Notes: a model not told the origin generated them from the sequence alone. A stretch of DNA of 64,000 nt from Ascidia mentula (GCA_947561715.1 OX387204.1:9801001-9865000); one strand, 5' to 3'. Shown: positions 35,690 through 49,030, counted from the stretch's first letter. Translations and numbers: made by a program.

Positions 35690-37360
35690 TATTTCAAGTT
35701 GCCTACATACGATATAGAAAGTTTTCAATTGCATATGTTTGCAGATGCTTCGCAGAAGGCCTACGGCACCGTTTGCTATTTGCTGTCCATGGGCATAGGC
35801 AGCAAGGTCACATGCACTATGGTAATGGCCAAGTCCCATTTGGCGCCGCAACACGAAACCTTTATTCCACAAAAGAAGCTCGGTTTGGATTGACGCCCGT
35901 CGATCTTTTACATCGATTCTTCTGTAGTTCTGCAAAGTATTCGCAATGACCGTCGTCGCTGTTTGTTTCCCGTCATCTCGACCCAATACAACCAAACACT
36001 TGCGTCCATGATTGGAAACATGTTCCAATGAAGCAAAATCCCGCAGACTTGCCTGGATACTTCGTTATAAGTCGTTTTTATCAAAACGGACAAATGGCCA
36101 TGCAAGGGCATCGTCCTCGTCCGTCACAGTTAAGGAGATAAAGGCTACCAAAGGTGAACTCGTCAAATTTGTTCAACGAGACCACATGGTAAACTGAATG
36201 AGATGAAACGACGATCTCTTGTGTCAAGATGGATCCCATTGTGGTCAAAGGCGTTTTCCGCGTCGATAGAGGCCTACATGAAGCGTCAATTGCTAATGAA
36301 GCGCGCTACCCAGTGATTTTGCCGCACAATTCGTACCTTAAGGATGTGATTGTTGCTCACTTCCACGAGCATGCAGGTCATTGTGACGTAAATCACACGC
36401 TGACGCTGTTAACCAGCGTTATTGGATAATTTTCCGTGGTCGTTAAACGTATCCTCGTCCAATGCTGCGTTTGTCACGGAAGAGACGCCCGACCGGAAAC
36501 GCAAGTGATGTCCGAGCTTCCTGCAGTCCGACTGTAAATGGATATGAATCTCTTTGCATACACTGGGGTGGTCTATTTTGGCCCGCTAATGGTGCGACGA
36601 AGTGAGGTGAAAGGATATGACTGCTGGTTTACTTGCTTGGCCATTCGGGCGATTCACTTGGAAGTTACTGTTTACCTGAGTACGGACGCCTTTATAAATG
36701 CGTTCCGTCATTTTGTATCGCGCCGGGGTCCTGTGTTAAACATGTACTTAGACAACGGAACAAACCTGGTATGTGTAGAGCGTTCTTCGCGAGGAGATTC
36801 GTGCATGGAATCAGCATCAAATTGAAGATTACCTCAAGCAAAAGGAGATACAACGGAGTTTAGAGAGTCCTCAATGATAAATCCTAGTGGAAGTTGAGTA
36901 TTTCTTAACTCTCGTCTACTGAAGTCAATCACGCTGGATGGCGATAGTGAGGCACCTCTGACCCCTAATCACTTGCTGCGAGTGAATTCAGCTGCACACC
37001 TGCTCTCGACTATGACGAACAGTCACGATTGATTCGCACGCCGGGGATTGCATCACGTTCAGAAGAGAAACGTACGGATAAATGATATCGTCCTTTTGGT
37101 GGACAATCAATCCTCGAGACTATGTGGTCGATCGGGAGAGGGGCCACCGTCTACCCGGACGAGTACGGTTTTGTTTTAAGTGTTATCTTCAGATCGAGGG
37201 GAAATGCCTTGCGCAGGCCAATACACAAATTGCGCATCGTAGTGCCTGTCGATGAAGACTGCGAGGATCTTGTGCATGCACACGATGACCCAGCTGTGGT
37301 GGGCATTTCCGATGAATTTTTACGGACTGTGGTGCGAGAAGCGGAATTATAAGTAGTTGT
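35690..37360 (+). mobile_element. BEL/Pao LTR retrotransposon fossil
   Basis: Plus-strand fragments in order: RNase H-like (FADASQKAYGTV), integrase zinc region (HFHEHAGHCDVN), integrase core (VYFGPLMVRRSEV, LDNGTNLV) and the C-terminal domain. It is clearly broken, with perhaps half a dozen or more breaks, and lacks the front of the element. An old copy; no LTR pair was recognised. Confidence 0.85.
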
Positions 37361-37510
37361 ATAGTGTCGCATTATTGACGCTTCTTAAAAAAGTGCTGTG
37401 AAATTGAAAGTAAAATATTTGTCAAATTCAATTCAATTTAATATAGGCTGTAAGAACGTTTAAGCCGTTTTTCAACACGAATGCTTCATGAATAAATGCT
37501 TTCATTTCAG

Positions 37511-37609
37511 GAAGGTTTCTTTGAAGAAACGAGCAAAGACTGCAATAAATAGTTACAGCCTGGTGGCGTGGCCAACAGGTTTGGCCAGTCCTGATTGGTT
37601 TCCGCTACA
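37511..37609 (+). CDS. Possible single exon of an unknown gene
   Basis: A strong acceptor (TTTCATTTCAG) is followed by an open frame KVSLKKRAKTAINSYSLVAW, then PTGLASPDWFPL, to a GTAAGT donor. The frame enters and leaves in phase 2. No partner exon was found. Confidence 0.35.
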
Positions 37610-38399
37610 GTAAGTCTTTATTAACCGGAATAGAGTGTCAGCTTTTGTATCACGTTTTGTGTTTTTGGTACAGTGTTATCATAGTATACCTACACAATAA
37701 ATAAATATTATGCATAAATACAAGCGATATTTAGTTACTAAAACAGAGTTCCGAGATTAAAACATCAACCATATGACTGAAGGTCAACGCATTGGTCCAT
37801 TGGTTACAAATAGTTTCGGTAGTATTCATATCACCCACAATAAACTATGGACAAAAAGGTTTCTGGCATCCCTAAAATAATAGTAGTAAGACATAATTTC
37901 AGGTAGCTATACATGCCTGCACATATCTTTGCGTATTACTCGCAGCCACCTTTCAGTGGTCGTATCGCAACTTAAAAAAAGACATTTATTAACTATATTA
38001 ATCAGCAAACGACGAACAGGGCGACGTTATAAAATGTCCCGTTCGTGTAAACAGAGACTCAATCCAGCACTAAATAGTGTACACGTCTGATGATAAAAAG
38101 ATTTTACAATACCCTGCACACACCAGTTTCTTTCCAAATCTGTTTGCCTTCTGTGCTGGATTATTACCAAATCCTGCCAAAACAAAACTCCTCTTCCAAT
38201 CAAAAAATGTAACAATTTTGAGGAGTTTTTTGTATGAATTTCTTGTAATAATATTGGATAAACAAGTTGTATTTGCCTTTTTTTGCTTCGGAGTCAACGG
38301 TTCTGAAACAAACATAAGTATAATATGGCACAAGTTTACACCCTCCTTTTGGTTCTGAAACAAACATAACTATATCTTCCTATGTTAGACATAATAAAG

Positions 38400-38436
38400 T
38401 TAGGTCGAAACAGTGGCCATCTGTCTGCAGCTTATA
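38400..38436 (+). ncRNA. Half hammerhead motif (3' half)
   Basis: TTAGGTCGAAACAGTGGCCA then TCTGTCTGCAGCTTATACAC matches the second half, plus downstream flank, of the full motif at 3955-4005 (there GCAGCTTACACAA). The CTGATGAG half is replaced by unrelated sequence, so it should be inactive. Confidence 0.55.
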
Positions 38437-38660
38437 CACAAATTCATATTATTGGCTCCACATTGCTTATAATAAAGTTAGTTTCGAAATTTATTGGCAA
38501 TTGGCCATACTAGACAATAGACTTACCTACATTGAGCCACTGTACCCAGGGAAGCTTTTCAAAGTCTAGGCCTAAAAAATGTTTCGCACTGATCCCGTGT
38601 TTGGTCGTTCCAATTTTCCTTTTTATTTGATACATTTTTTTCAACTAAATCTAACTAAAG

Positions 38661-38759
38661 AACTAATAGAAGAACATGAAGCCCTTCTTGTCAGTTTGTT
38701 CACAAATCGAAATGATTTAGTGCAGAATATTGCTTGTCAGGCTCTCCTTATGTTCACAA
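38661..38759 (+). CDS. Possible exon with an ARM-repeat-like stretch
   Basis: After an acceptor (CTAACTAAAG) the frame reads LIEEHEALLVSLFTNRNDLV, then QNIACQALLMFT, to a GTACAT donor (phase 1 in and out). It looks like an armadillo/HEAT helix pair. The phase does not fit the exon at 37511-37609 directly, and no other exon was found. Confidence 0.35.
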
Positions 38760-40297
38760 GTACATAAAACGCCAATAACACAACGCTTTGGAGAGGAATG
38801 ACTAAATACACAAAGAACAAAACGCGCTTTGTATGGAACGTTTGTTGTCACAACACATCGAAACAAAAACGTATGAAGTTTGACAAAACAGTCAGCACTA
38901 AAATTGCTAGTGACATCCTTCAGAGGAATTGTAATAACAAAATTGTCCACCGGACCGACAATATAAAATGCTGCACCCAGTCTGAAAACTGACTCCACCG
39001 TATTGTAAACTTCGTTTGTTGGTAACACAAGCCATTAAAAACATATATGAAGTAAAACATAAAGGATGGCCGGCTTACTTTAACTCTTGATTCCTTACAA
39101 CTATTTAAATTTTCGATACCCCACATATTTGTAATGAAACAACTAAAAACTCTGTGTAACAAACAACAAAAACGCATTTTGTGGAACGAATACGATCGTT
39201 TTTTTTGCGGTAGATAAAGATAAGTGAGACTGGGAATATATATTTACCGATTTACCATTGAGAACTACCAAAATATGCACCTTTGTTTGTAAGTATGTTT
39301 ACAGTAGCATTGCATCCAGACTTGATCAAAACCTCATTAAGGCTTGCGAAATATTACGCTCCCTGGTAGTTTGAAACCAGTTGTAGCTCTATAGTACCTG
39401 TGATGGTACGGAAGAGCGCCCTTAATCGCACCAATCAAGAAAGTATACAAATACCTTAGGAACATAACTCACGGTTTTGTACATCTTTAATATGAACAAA
39501 ATAGCCCATACAATGCTGGAAAACTTCATGCAGACGTTTCGATTGTGTTCCACAATCATTATCAATGCAAATAAAGGCGAACCGGCAAAATGGTACGGTG
39601 AAGTTGCGAAGTATAGAAAAAGTTATATACAAATACCCATGTGGTCCAGTAGCAATCATTTGAAACACTAAAGGCCCCATCACAATGTTTTTATGGAAGA
39701 AAGTTTCTTGGTTTCTACAAGAAACTACTGCGTACAAACATTGTGCGCAACAAGGAAATTGGTTATGCATGAGTGCCAGTGTTAAGATGCAATCCAGAAG
39801 TCTGCTTTTGAAAGTTTAGCTAAAGAAAGCAGCCAAAAATTAAGGCAAGTTTTGCAGAAATACATCACAGATTTGCCATCACATTTGTGTTTTTGTGTTG
39901 TTTCCGTCTCTTGTCCACGCATTTAGTGGTTTATTTACTTCTCCTAGGGACATTTGAAGTCCCTGTTGATCATTATTTTTTGGTAAAAAAGCAAAAATGC
40001 ATGTTAGTTTTTTTTTATGATGTATGTAACACGGCTAACAAACCCCACGGTCAGGTAACCTCGTCACAGAAGTTTGACTTGTCATATACATCGAAACATT
40101 TTAATCACTCTTACATTCCCCCCCCTGTCTTTCTGACACCTTCGCTAGTATTCTCGCTTACTTTACGTCTTTCAACTTGCGCTACTTCTCCCTATTTTCG
40201 CGTGATTGCAACAATTATCTCTTTGTTTCAGTCTCGTCTTTTGTATCGCCCTATATATTTGCGACTTTTTCCACAAATAAACGTATCATGGTTCTCG
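38760..40297. other. No gene seen
   Basis: AT-rich sequence with short open frames on both strands that do not resemble known families and lack convincing splice sites. Confidence 0.3.
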
Positions 40298-40305
40298 GTC
40301 TAACA

Positions 40306-40532
40306 CAGGGGTTCCCAAAGTGGGCGCCAGCGCCCCCCTAGGGGCGTTTGCAATCCTACTGGGGGCGCTGGAGACTGAATGGGCGATTGGGGGACGCTTG
40401 GTGACATGTCAAATTTTCTCTTATAGCGTAAGTCAATGTTTCCCAACCGGTGGTACGTTTACCACTAGTGGTATGCGACCGCATTCCAGGTGGTACGCGT
40501 GTACCTTTTTTTCAAAAGTTTGAGAAACACTG
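40306..40532. mobile_element. hAT-type MITE, 227 bp, 8-bp TSD
   Basis: The left end CAGGGGTTCCCAAAGTGGGC and the right end CAGTGTTTCTCAAAC (read inward) are bounded by an exact GTCTAACA duplication at 40298-40305 and 40533-40540. An internal GGTGGTACG motif recurs at 61412 and 61440, so a relative lies there. Confidence 0.9.
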
Positions 40533-40824
40533 GTCTAACAGATCGCAATGTGATCTCATAGATCATAACTTATGGTCTCATGGACCTGCACAGATCTCTG
40601 CAGGCAGCATGGTGTCTTACCGGGACTTTCTTGACAGGCTTGATGTCGGGTCTTCGGCAATGTAAGCCTCTCAAAAAACTCCATACCGGTCTCTTCAGCA
40701 CCGATAGTAAAGAACAGTATCCTTTTATTCTGCGTCACAGTTAACGAACTGTGACACGTTCAGTAAACAAAACAAACACATATTAGCCAACAGTCCCACA
40801 TGTAACATGACAGACAGTATTTAA

Positions 40825-40945
40825 CTCACCAATACAAGATGCACAAAAAATATTTACCTCACCAATAAAAGATGCACAAAAAATATTTAACTCACCAATA
40901 CAAGATGCACAAAAAACTATGTAAATCACCATTACAAAATGCACA
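40825..40945 (+). repeat. Tandem repeat, 33-34 bp, four copies
   Basis: CTCACCAATACAAGATGCAC followed by AAAAAATATTTA recurs with starts at 40825, 40858, 40891 and (as ATCACC) 40925. The last copy is most diverged. Confidence 0.9.
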
Positions 40946-41871
40946 ACGACCGACTTCGAATCGCATTCGGTTGCAACAGGTAAATACACATTGTTCAGTC
41001 ACTATTCAAGTTACCAACTTGAGCCAATTTCCTGCAATTCGCAACATATATTTTCATTTAGCTACGAAACAGTTTACTGCACGCGGATAAGATCAACAGG
41101 TGACTGTTGACACTAGCCTTGCATCATACATTCGGTAGGGGCATTATGACGTTTCTATTGTTGTGAAATTAATTCACGTAAAAAATTACGCGCACTGAAA
41201 TCTTACACTCCCCCAAAAAAGTTATGAGTTGCAGCGACGTTCAATTTTCAACACGTGTTTGTATCGATCGTTTATCAGTGTCTCTCAGCGACCATCGTCG
41301 CCGGGTCATCGCGTATAGCATGTGAACATCATCTTTCCTGTCAACTGGTACAACTGTAGCGCGAAAGAACTTGCCCACTTGTTTGCGTTTCATTTTCAAG
41401 TTGCACGCTTTTGTTATATCACGTATTCTTTTACGCCACGTTCTTTTTCACCTTTTGTTATTTCACCTTCCACCTGTTCATTTAAATGTTTTGTGTTGAT
41501 TTATATTTGTATTTACAAAGTGTCTCGAACGCACCAGTCACCGCACGTTGATTTTATACCGCAGCGCTAGCTCCCTTCCTCTCACGTGACACTGTTGGGC
41601 CAATGGCTGGCGAGATAAAAGATAAAACCGGACTAACAAAAGGAAAATCGAGGGCAGACCGTTTTTTTGGCAGATTGTGATTCGTCTGTGCGATTTTTAT
41701 AGTTTTATGAACAAGATTGAATTAAATTGTTTAAACGTTGTGCTGGATCAGGCTTGTGGTTAGCCGTTAATGCAGCGTCCTGAGGGCCTTGGAAAGCGTT
41801 CGTTTAAGAAGCGTAACACAACCACACACAACTTGTGTATTGGTCCTCGCAGAAATGTTCCTCTTGATCAG

Positions 41872-42785
41872 GGTGTCGATTTATGCCTTTTTCGCCATTC
41901 TAAGTGTTCGACACGCGACGCCACTGTTCGACACGGGCGGCGAGAATAAATGTTAAGTTACCGGTAGTGATGTGTTGCGCAGGATCCGGGTGCCCGGACC
42001 CGGCCGGATATTGACCAATTTTCAATACCCGGACCCGGCCGGATAATACACTTAATTTAACCGGATAGTTGGGAAAGCATTTTTGTCCTAAAAGCGGACA
42101 CACATTTCGCAAATTACTCGTTTTTGGGACCCAGTCTGTTATACTCGCCGACGTAAGATTTTTCTGTTATTTGTTATTAAGGTTTTTCGTGACGTGTTAT
42201 ACCATATTAATAAATACCCACGTTTATTTGTTCCACTCATGACAGGCTAACCTTAACGTAGCATTCTGTTTGGAAATCAAACATTTTTGCCGTAATACAC
42301 GAATCGGTGTTAACAAACTGCCGGATCCAAATTATCCGGCCGGATTTGATTAATAACTATCCGGATCCGGCCGGGTCGGATAATTTGGAACTGGGAACAT
42401 CACTAGTTACCGGTATACAGTACCACGAACAGACAAACGCTATTGTTAGCTACAAATGTAATTGAATTACCATGATAACAAAATTGAGCCTAACATGTCG
42501 GCCACGCCAGTCTTTCAACATTCACATCGATCTTTCTAGTTTTCTTTTTTCGGAGATTGGACGTCAACGATTTTCCTATTACCATGTAGTTGTCAATTTT
42601 TTGCCGTAGATGCTGGTGGCAAAAGTGGTTGGAAGACGTTGGTGCCAGTATAAGTCGTTTAATTTCAAACCGCCGAGCAAAGCTCGAAAAGCAAACGACT
42701 GCAGGTCGCAAGGCAAATATCGCCTCAAATCGCCAGTCAACAGATGTCACAAACTTGGTTACTGTGACCATTAAAGCCGTGCTTT
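41872..42785 (+). repeat. Dispersed repeat family 'A', copy 1
   Basis: Begins GTGTCGATTTATGCC and contains CGACACGCGACGCCACTG, then TTGTCAATTTTTTGCCG and GATGCTGGTGGCAAAAGTGG. Two more copies are at 57925-58440 (+) and 53885-54335 (-). In all three, one frame reads (L/F)CRRCWWQKW..D.GAS.SRL, so the family may carry the end of an old ORF. This copy is interrupted by a MITE. Confidence 0.75.
41965..42405. mobile_element. hAT-type MITE rich in CCGGATCCGG, 441 bp, 8-bp TSD
   Basis: Left end TAGTGATGTGTTGCG and right end TAGTGATGTTCCCAG (read inward); GTTACCGG is duplicated at 41957-41964 and 42406-42413. Both subterminal regions are packed with CCGGATCCGGCC-type GC-rich words in an AT-rich setting. 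It is inserted in repeat family 'A', whose other copies lack it. Confidence 0.92.
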
Positions 42786-43544
42786 AGGCTAAGGCCATAG
42801 ATAATAAATAATTGGCTCCACATTGCTTATCATGTAATAAATAATGTCTGTAGTTTTTTCAATATATTTTTCTCTTAATAAATCCATCTAAGCTGTCTAA
42901 AGATCGCTTTGTTGGGATTTTAATATATAATTATTGACACGGTGTGCCATCGACAGCCTGCCAGGGGCCTTTGGTCTTTTGATCCAGTTTCTATTTATTA
43001 ATCACATTAGTTTTTTCACATATTAACTTCCAAATGCACTGGAAAGTTTTTTTGCGTAGTACACAAGCTTTGTTCGTTTAACTTATTGGGATTTTTTGAA
43101 CACAAGCCTTATGTCGAACCTATTTGTATTGGTGTAGCCTACTTGACCTACAGTTACTCACAAGTTACGATAATTGCGTTGATTTTTTTCGCTGTTATGA
43201 TATTACCGCTAAAGTGACTTCATATGGCAGCATTTTATCCCTTGTGCGACTCATATGCACGAGCAATTTAATGTCACTCATTAAGTCTCTTGCGCATCTA
43301 CGAAAGCAGAAGCACATTATTACAATCTTTTATTTCGTTATATTCTTGAATGTGTGTTATACCTTCTATTTTTGTGTATTGTATTAAAATAACATTAGGC
43401 CTAGATGTAACTGCAGGATGTTCGAGTTTTATTTCCCTATAGGGCTGTAACGTTACGGCCAACATACGAAAGCGTCCAAGATCAGTAATCTGGACAAAAT
43501 CGGTTGCCTGAACACGTGACTTCAGCGGCAAACATGGATTGTAC

Positions 43545-43850
43545 ATATTTTCTATATTGTGAAAATACATTAGTGGTTGATTGTGGCGAATTAAATAAAT
43601 CATTATGACGCGAACTCGTAGGCAACTACTGTCGAACAAAAAGTGATACTATGACAGAATAACTGTGTTGCATAATCAGCTAATTTGGTCGGTTTTTCTC
43701 GGCGGCCTCAAAATTCAATTATTTCTATTTTATTGTGAGTGGACAAAACGACAATGCTTAGTTGACAGTTTGTTTCGTCGTGTTTTCAAAAGTTTATGCA
43801 TCACGTTAGCAATCATAAAAAACGGTTTCTATACAAAATGCATCACATCA
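43545..43850 (-). repeat. Copy of part of the 16-18 kb inverted-repeat element
   Basis: In reverse complement this matches about 16560-16850 (GCGAATTAAATAAATC, GAACTCGTAGGCAACTAC, GAGTGGACAAAACGACAATG, TCATGTATCACGTTAGC-like). It is a separate partial copy of that family. Confidence 0.65.
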
Positions 43851-44022
43851 ACAAATGCACTTCAAATGTACAAATACAATATATAGGTTCACCAAATGTT
43901 TTCGGAACCGGCATACAAACGAATTATTTGCTGGTTCAGTGCCACGCCTAAACAAAGAAGCAACGTATAATCACAAATTACGACGTCGCACACAATGCTT
44001 ACCAATTGTTGTGACTACAAAC

Positions 44023-44452
44023 TAGGGATGCACCGAAAGTTCGGTTTGCCGAATTTATTCGGCCGAAACCAAGGTTTTTATAATTATTCGGTTCCGGCCG
44101 AATATTTTTGCAAAATTCGGCCGAAACCGAAACTTTTTTACTGCATGCAACACTGATGCGCATAGTTTAGTATAGTTAAAAATCATTGTTCAAACTGTAC
44201 TAATGTGTTTTATTTGTTAATTGTCATCGAAATCAACTTTAAGAAGTTGGTACAGTATTCTTTAAGTGGCAATAAAAGGCTGTATGATTGGATCAGATCC
44301 ATTCCAGCACATGTTTTGTTGAAATTTATTGCGATTTTAAAGAGATGGACACCAAAATTAGTTTCGGTTTATTCGGCCGAATTTATTCGGCAACTTTTGC
44401 CGAATATTCGGTTTCGGCCGAATAAAAAAATTGCTTTTTCGGTGCATCACTA
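44023..44452. mobile_element. hAT-type MITE (TTCGGCCGAA family), 430 bp, 8-bp TSD
   Basis: Ends TAGGGATGCACCGAAAG and TAGTGATGCACCGAAAAAG; CTACAAAC is duplicated at 44015-44022 and 44453-44460. Many ATTCGGCCGAA palindromes lie near both ends. A sister copy in the other orientation is at 58738-59084. Both share the open frame RSIPAHVLLKFIAILKRWTP, perhaps a transposase scrap. Confidence 0.93.
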
Positions 44453-45494
44453 CTACAAACCACAAACACCACTTGATCAAAAGGCACGATAAGAATAAAA
44501 AAAGCAGTGTAAATAACTTGTCTACACCTATTTACCCAAGGTGCAACGAATGGCATATTAAGCCATTGCGTTCAAGTAGCAATCATGGTTAACGATAATA
44601 CAGTTTATCCCTCATACGCGTAAGCAACTCATCGATCATTAAGCTTTCTGCGATATAGTACAGTGCTCCACGGAAGTCAACTAGAAAATGAGATAACCAC
44701 GTTTTCAGTTCAACAAAACTACTCGTTAACTGTTACGTCACAAACCGCAATAGACTGCAACAATTATAGCAGGGGAAAGAAAAAAGGCACAGAAATGGAA
44801 ATCAGCAATTGCTGACAAATAGGATGTAACATACCCCTCACAATGTACGAATCCAAAAGGAGTACATTCAACACAAAACAAACCGACATCGGCAGCAATT
44901 GCGAAACCGATATATAACGCAACTAATCGCGGCACAAAAAACACAACTTCGCGATTGGGCGTCTTAAGGCACCAGTGTGAGTATTGACGACCACCTGACG
45001 CACCACCCTTCTTATCAGGAAGTACTTCGGTCACACGTCCCAACAGCCATTTGCTTCGTGGCTGGTTGTCATCCGCCACAAGCACAACATCACCGATGGC
45101 GAAATTACCATGTTCATTGGCCCACTTCGTTCTGGGCATTAGCGTAGGCAGGTACTCCCGTGACCATCGCCGCCAAAATTGGTCTGCCAAGTATTGCACC
45201 TGGCGCCAGCGATTGCGATGGTATAGCATCTTTTCCTGCAAATAGTCATATTCGGCGCTGCACGTGACAGCAGTAAATGATTTGGAGTAAGTGGCTCCTC
45301 ATCCTTCGGATCGAACGTTACCGCTATAAAGGGACGGGAGTTCAGGATTGCTTCAACCTCCACCATCAGAGTTCTCAGCTTCTCATCAGATAAAGTCTGC
45401 TCCGCAAGCAGTGCATTGAGAATCTTGCGCACAGAGCGTATCACCCGCTCCCATACCCCGCCCATGTGGCTGGCAGTAGGAGGGTTGAAGCTTC

Positions 45495-46385
45495 ACGCAA
45501 TTTCACGTTGTTGCAGATTGTTGCGACCTATATGCCAAATGTTGTTAACCTGACTTTGGATATTAACAAGATTAATTAACCCTTAATAACGGAATCCTAT
45601 TTGACTATTTCATTTGACATAAGGCCACACGTGAGTTCTAACTTCTGTGTTTTCTGATCTAATTTCAATTACAAACCTGATGCAAAATTACTTTTATTTT
45701 TTAGATACCATTTATTAGATTAAGGATACATGACTATATTGAATATGCCGAATCAAATTACAAGTTACGAGATCACGATATCAACTGATTACAAGCAACG
45801 CATAGCTAAAGTATACAGATGCTGAGAGTAAGGGTGCCCGGGTTAGTCAAGAAAGCATGCACATATATACACAAAAAAGTCAGTTCTAAGTTACGACAAC
45901 GAAAAAAGTCGGTCGAAATTACCATGACAAAAGCTATTCTTATCTTGATGGACAGCAGCCCATTCTCTACACAAAACAATTACTTGAAAACCAAACAAAA
46001 AACGATTGATACATCACAACAATTATTGAGAAACAAACCCTTTGCAAACAATGACCGGACGTTTCGTATTTCAATCTAATGCGAACACAATGCGTGCGAG
46101 CATATGCATGCGAGTACAATGACTATTCAGTAAAGTGACCACACGTCAATCAAACAAAACAAAGAATATCGCGTGAGAATAGCGTGAGATGTTTGCAAAG
46201 GCACAATTCTACCATAAATTAGGATATAAGGTCACCAACGAATGCGCACCCTAATATACCGCCGTACTGTCCGAATTTGAGAGGTCCCGAACTTTAATGA
46301 CGTAATTTGGCTATTTGTGATCAATGTTCATGATATGCGTAAATGTCCGATGTCCATGTTACGTGAACACGTGAACGTAACACAG
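45495..46385. mobile_element. Insertion of unknown type in the BEL/Pao fossil
   Basis: Integrase-coding sequence on both sides is continuous except for this block, which carries no recognisable protein. Its borders are judged from where the BEL reading resumes and are good to a few tens of bases. No terminal repeats were recognised. Confidence 0.5.
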
Positions 46386-48894
46386 ATATTCGTGAATCTG
46401 CCTTTGGTTCCACTTATGCAGTTCTTCACGCAGTATGAGCTGAGCTCCAACAAAGTTCGTACCGTTGTCACTGAAGATCTGGTCTGGTCGTCCACGACGA
46501 CCAATGAAACGTCGTAGAGCTCCGCTGAACGAGTCCGTCGACCATGAGTCAGCTATCTCAATATGTGCGGCCCTGGTGGAAAAACAAGTGCATCCGTACC
46601 TCTTCACCTCACTTCTTCCTGGCTTGAAAAGAAAAGGTCCAAAGTAGTCAACACCGACCACTGAGAAAGGTGGTTTGTTAGCCTGCAGAAACCTATTGGC
46701 TAGCAACATCGACTTGTATCGGAGCATCCATCCGACAACCTTTCTCAGCCGATTCCAGGACGAGTACTTGGCGATAAGTCGATCAGTGGGAGACTCGTTG
46801 GCGACAAGACAAACACTTTGAGCTTCCTTCTTTGCTTGAAGAAACTCGATCGGCACGTTGGACAAGTCGGGGGAAGAGGGCCATGTATCTTCTCTTTCCC
46901 AAAGAAACTGGGGACCACTTAGCCATCGGCAAGATCTAAAAAATTTGTTTACACCAAGTCCACGTGACGCTTCGTCAGCAGGGTTTACCTTTGTGCTTAC
47001 ATGCCTCCACAGTTTTGGATGAGATGCCTCTTCAATTTTGGCTAAGCGGTTAGCTACGAACATCGGAAAGCGCTTGTTGCAATTGCGAATGCTCTGAAGA
47101 GAGGCAGTCGAGTCCGTCCAGAACACAGATTGGCATCCGACCAGACCTAATTCCTTCCTCGCAAGTTGATCCAACTTGACTGAAACAACGGCGGCCGTCA
47201 ACTCCAGGCGTGTAATCGAACACGTTTTCAGTGGGGCAACACGTTCTTTACCCATCAGAAACGAACACTAAATGCGTCCTCGCTCACCTACCAGCCTCAG
47301 GTATGTCACCGCACCATAAGCTGCAGATGACGCATCTGCGAAATGGTGCAATTCCGTTTTTCGCACCTTACCGAAACTGCTTGGCTTCACACATATAGGT
47401 AGAACGACATCTTTTAACCGCGGTAAAGCACGTCGTCCCAACCAAGTTGTTTCCTGCAGAGGTCTCATAGCATCGTCTTGCCACCACGATCACGGGCGCT
47501 GCAAACCCAAGAGGAACATACAACGAACTCACCACTGACAGGATTGCTCTTCTGGTAAAGGACTTCGGCTGCTTTACGTCAACGCAGAACCCGAACTCGT
47601 CTGAACAAATGTTCCATCGAACTCCGCGCACTCTCTTGCACGACGATTTATCCAGATTCAGCTCTTTCACCGATTTTGCTCGTTCCTCTTCATCAATGGA
47701 CGCAAGAACTCGCTCGCTGTTGCTGACCCACTTGGTCAAACGAAATCCCTTCCTATAAAGAAGTGTGCAAATACTCTGGACAAGATTTATAGCGTCTGCT
47801 TCAGTTGATATACAGACTTCACAGTCGTCGACGTAGAAATTCTTCTTTATGGTCTCGACGACCTCACTTGGAAACTCGTTTCGCAAATCGTCAGCAGCCT
47901 GCTTCAGACAAAAGCTCGCACATGAGAGGGAGGAAGCTGCCCCGAACAGGTGAACCAGCATCCGGTTTGCCGCGGGCTTTTTCGACATATCGCCTTCGGG
48001 CCACCACAAGAATCGAATTGCATCGCAATCAGTCGGTTGTACACGTATCTGATGAAACATGGCTTCCACGTCGGCCACGAGAACCACCTCTCCCATCCGG
48101 AATCTTGAAAGGACACCAACCAACGAGTTGGTCTGGTCCGTGCCCTAAAGTAGAGCTTCATTCAGCGACAGCCCGCGATACTTGACGGCGCAATCGAAAA
48201 CCACACGCACCTTTCCTGGCTTGTGCGGATTTGTGACAGGATGATGTGGTAGATACCACACAACGTCTTTGGTCTGTTTCTCGTTAGGAATCTCCTCTGC
48301 ACAGCCTTTAGCTATGTAACCCTGGACCGTCTTGGTGTAAGCGTCCCGCAGAAAGTCATCACGCATCAGGCGGTCTTCTAAAGATCTCAGACGGTTTAGT
48401 GCCTGTTGTTGCACAGCGGCTATTCGAACGCCACGGCAACTCATAATGAATTTCAAACCGTTCTTCATTTTATCTAAAACATACCGATCTTTACGGAACA
48501 TATGCATCTCTGTGCCGTTGGTATCCTGAAAGTCGGTCTTCCACGTTCGCTTCAGCTTGTCCTGAAGGCCGCATCTCTGTATTTCTCTGGAAAAGACTTT
48601 TTTGGTTGAGAAATGCCCTTTCGAACTCCTGCGTAACAGAGCAAAATTATGTGTAACAATGCACTGGGTCATGCATGGTCGCCAGTGTTTTGGTTGAATA
48701 TGCGCAGATGAACAGACTGTTGCCAGGGCGATTTTCAGCGTATCAGTTTTACTATGGTTTCAGGGTTATTAGTCAGACAATAAATTGACACAGGGTGCTG
48801 TTGAACATGTAGCTGAAAAACTACCCAAATATTGAGGTAGATTTTGTGGAAAAATGAATCACAGAAAGTATGGTCAATTTGTGATTTTCTGTTA

Positions 48895-49030
48895 GCCTGG
48901 GTCCACACTCACGCTTTGCGCCGGCAGATTCTTTGTTTGTTTCATTATACGCCGGCGTGCGGGCGTACGCTCGGGACACTGAAACAAACCATGAATCCGC
49001 CGGCGCAAAGCGTGAATGTGGATCCGGCCT
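48895..49030. repeat. Foldback (near-palindromic MITE-like) element
   Basis: GTCCACACTCACGCTTTGCG CCGGCAGATTC at the left pairs with GAATCCGCCGGCGCAAAG CGTGAATGTGGATCC at the right, around a GC-rich centre (CGGCGTGCGGGCGTACG). Target duplication not clear. On both sides GAATCACAGAAAGTA repeats directly (48854 and 49180). Confidence 0.75.

Noticed and set aside
40825-40945. CRISPR-like array
   Set aside because: Units are contiguous 33-34-bp copies without spacers, in a eukaryotic setting.
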